This document shows, one piece after another, positions 5,191 to 6,444 of a stretch of 6,444 nucleotides of DNA. The position numbers and the translations under genes are program-made. The first letter of the stretch is position 1. Each line of letters starts with the position of its first letter. Source of the stretch: JAAZFE01 sp034005635 (GTDB taxonomy: Bacteria; Verrucomicrobiota; Kiritimatiellia; CAIQIC01; Lenti-01); the NCBI GenBank assembly GCA_034005635.1, contig JAVEUJ010000133.1:1-6444 (forward strand), written 5' to 3'. The notes under the pieces were generated by a model. The model was not told where the DNA came from and made no database searches. It saw only the letters and a program-made list of their open reading frames with translations.

Positions 5191-6086
5191 TACTGGTACC
5201 GGCAACCTATTGGGCACTCTCCACGTTTATTTTTCTAGTTGGACTCGTCATCGGCAGTTTTCTTAACGTCTGCATCTGGCGCATCCCGCGCGATGAATCC
5301 ATTGTATGGCCCGGCTCGCATTGTCCCGCGTGCGCCCATGCCATCGCCCCGTGGGATAATATCCCGCTGTTATCCTGGCTCATCCTCAACGGCCGCTGCC
5401 GCCATTGCCAGGCCCCGATCTCCCCGCGTTACTTTGTGGTCGAACTCCTCACCGGGGCGCTCTTCACTGCTCTCTGGCTGGTCCACGGCTGGTCCGTCCT
5501 CACCCCCGTCTACCTCGTTTTTACCGCTGCTCTCATCCTGGCCACCTTCGTTGATATCGATCATTTAATCCTGCCCGACCGCATCACCATTGGCGGCATG
5601 ATCCTCGGCCCCCTCCTGTCCTTCGCCCTGCCCGCCCTGCACGGCCAAACCCAACGCCTCCCCGCCCTGATCCAGTCAGGGATCGGCCTCGCGCTCGGCT
5701 TCGGCATTCTATGGCTCGTCGCCACCCTCGGTCGGCTCATCCTCAAGCGCGACGCCATGGGACTGGGCGATGTAAAATTGCTCGGCGCCATCGGTGCCTG
5801 CCTCGGCTGGCAGGCCGTTCTGTTTACGATCTTCATCTCCTCGCTCAGCGGCACCCTGCTCGGACTCGCCCTGATCGCCATGGGTAAAAAAGAACTGCAA
5901 AGTAAGATTCCCTACGGCCCCCACATCGCTCTGGCCGCTCTGTTGTGGATGCTCTGCGGCCCCGCCTGCATCGCCGCCTATCTCAGTTGGGCCATGCCCG
6001 TCGCCGCGCTCGCGCCCCAGGCGCACCCCGGTTCATTCCTTCTGCCCGCCACCCTCATTGGACTGATCACCCCCACCCGACCATGA
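5187..6086 (+). CDS. pilD: Prepilin peptidase/N-methyltransferase (peptidase family A24)
   Basis: This 299-aa polytopic inner-membrane aspartic protease cleaves the leader of type IV prepilins or pseudopilins and N-methylates the new N-terminal residue. The N-terminal half holds TM1 with GSFLNVCIWRIPR (23-35) and the cytoplasmic zinc-binding domain with two CxxC pairs (Cys46/Cys49 and Cys71/Cys74), the bifunctional form linked to methylation. The A24 protease half holds FVDIDHLILPD (121-131), with the first catalytic Asp probably Asp123, and the GLGDVK motif with Asp195 (192-197), then IPYGPHIALAALL. About seven to eight hydrophobic segments are visible. The start ATG overlaps the aroE stop as ATGA, with AGAGG (5177-5181) 5 nt upstream, so translation is probably coupled to aroE. 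No pilin or assembly genes lie in the window. The protein could serve a type II secretion system as readily as pili, and gspO would be an equivalent name. Confidence 0.96.
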   Translation: MILVPATYWALSTFIFLVGLVIGSFLNVCIWRIPRDESIVWPGSHCPACAHAIAPWDNIPLLSWLILNGRCRHCQAPISPRYFVVELLTGALFTALWLVHGWSVLTPVYLVFTAALILATFVDIDHLILPDRITIGGMILGPLLSFALPALHGQTQRLPALIQSGIGLALGFGILWLVATLGRLILKRDAMGLGDVKLLGAIGACLGWQAVLFTIFISSLSGTLLGLALIAMGKKELQSKIPYGPHIALAALLWMLCGPACIAAYLSWAMPVAALAPQAHPGSFLLPATLIGLITPTRP

Positions 6087-6444
6087 CCCAGGACCCACTC
6101 ATGAACCCGATGCCATCCCCCCTTTCCCGCTCTCAACGCCTGAGCGCCCCCGCCCTGTCGCTCGGCCTACTGGCCGTCATTGCAGTGGGGTTCGTCCTCA
6201 AAGCGGCGCAAGGCGTTGTCGTTCCCCTGCTCATTGCCTGGCTCCTGAGCTACCTGCTCGCCCCCCCGGTCAACTTTCTGGTCCGTCGCCTGCGGCTGCC
6301 TGTTTTTCTCTCGGTCGCCTGCGTCGTCATCCTGCTGTTGCTCGCATCCTGGGGAGCTGGCATTGTCATTCAACAGCGCCTGCTGGGCTTTGCCAAGGCC
6401 TTCCCGGAATACCAGATTCGCCTCGCTAAGATTCTCGACTACTA
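6083..6444 (+). CDS. AI-2E family transporter (PerM/YdiK-like), 3' truncated by window
   Basis: An open frame runs off the right edge; 120 complete codons are present. After a short polar N terminus (1-22) come two hydrophobic segments (about 23-39 and 45-62) and the family hallmark VVPLLIAWLLSYLLAPPVN (46-64). A basic RRLRLP turn, a third membrane segment (about 74-96) and the start of the extra-membrane region (QQRLLGFAKAFPEYQIRL) follow. This matches the N-terminal part of the AI-2E transporter family (PF01594: TqsA, YdiK, PerM), usually 340-400 aa in length. Substrates differ among members (autoinducer-2 export, Na+/H+ antiport) and cannot be told from this fragment. The start is ambiguous. 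The ATG at 6083 overlaps the pilD stop as ATGA but has no ribosome site. The in-frame ATG at 6101 has AGGA (6090-6093) 7 nt upstream. Either way the gene continues the aroE-pilD operon. Confidence 0.88.
   Translation, partial: MTQDPLMNPMPSPLSRSQRLSAPALSLGLLAVIAVGFVLKAAQGVVVPLLIAWLLSYLLAPPVNFLVRRLRLPVFLSVACVVILLLLASWGAGIVIQQRLLGFAKAFPEYQIRLAKILDY

Noticed and set aside
4435..5217. 260-aa minus-strand open frame antisense to aroE
   Set aside because: AroE has complete catalytic motifs in the plus frame. The antisense product is Gly/Ala/Glu-rich with no recognisable domain, a typical shadow in GC-rich DNA.
1..6444. CRISPR array, insertion sequence, phage or defence genes
   Set aside because: No regularly spaced repeats, terminal inverted repeats, transposase or integrase motifs, or nuclease/helicase domains were seen. 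Every long frame is explained by a housekeeping gene or its shadow.

Overview
The window is ordinary bacterial chromosome with dense, GC-rich coding sequence. It encodes two biosynthetic loci, a mechanosensitive channel, an outer-membrane protein, a prepilin peptidase and a permease. A Sec-type signal peptide followed by a DUF481 beta-barrel indicates a Gram-negative envelope, and the prepilin peptidase indicates type IV pili, pseudopili or type II secretion. The overall style (DUF481 protein, Lys/Ala-rich linkers, C-ending codons) suggests a member of the Verrucomicrobiota/Kiritimatiellota/Lentisphaerota group. That placement is a low-confidence inference with no marker gene behind it.

Layout. 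Positions 1-185 hold no recognisable gene, but contain a strong intrinsic terminator (131-168) for the minus-strand DUF481 gene. Next, on the minus strand, come the DUF481 outer-membrane protein gene (186-995) and, 28 bp upstream of it, mscL (1024-1380). They look like one transcription unit, with a near-consensus sigma70-type promoter at 1436-1463 and a 19-bp dyad at its predicted start of transcription. A hairpin with T tracts on both sides (1573-1609) separates this unit from the next. That unit is minus-strand ilvB-ilvH (3933 down to 1669), encoding both subunits of acetohydroxyacid synthase with an 18-bp gap between the genes.

A 315-bp AT-rich divergent intergenic region (3934-4248) follows, extended to 4314 if aroE starts at its third ATG. 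It contains several short direct repeats and is the only clearly regulatory-looking stretch. On the plus strand, aroE (shikimate dehydrogenase), pilD (prepilin peptidase) and an AI-2E-family permease gene cut by the window end follow one another. Each junction can be a 4-bp ATGA overlap, so they probably form a translationally coupled operon.

How the genes relate: IlvB/IlvH commit pyruvate to valine, leucine and isoleucine synthesis, and AroE performs the fourth step of the shikimate pathway, so two amino-acid loci are divergently arranged around one control region. PilD and the permease are membrane proteins that appear to share an mRNA with aroE and have no obvious pathway link to it. I found no convincing undescribed system. 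The most notable points are the basic Gly-Arg-Pro tail on IlvB, the altered cofactor-loop motif in AroE, the repeats in the ilvB-aroE intergenic region and the architecture of the mscL promoter.
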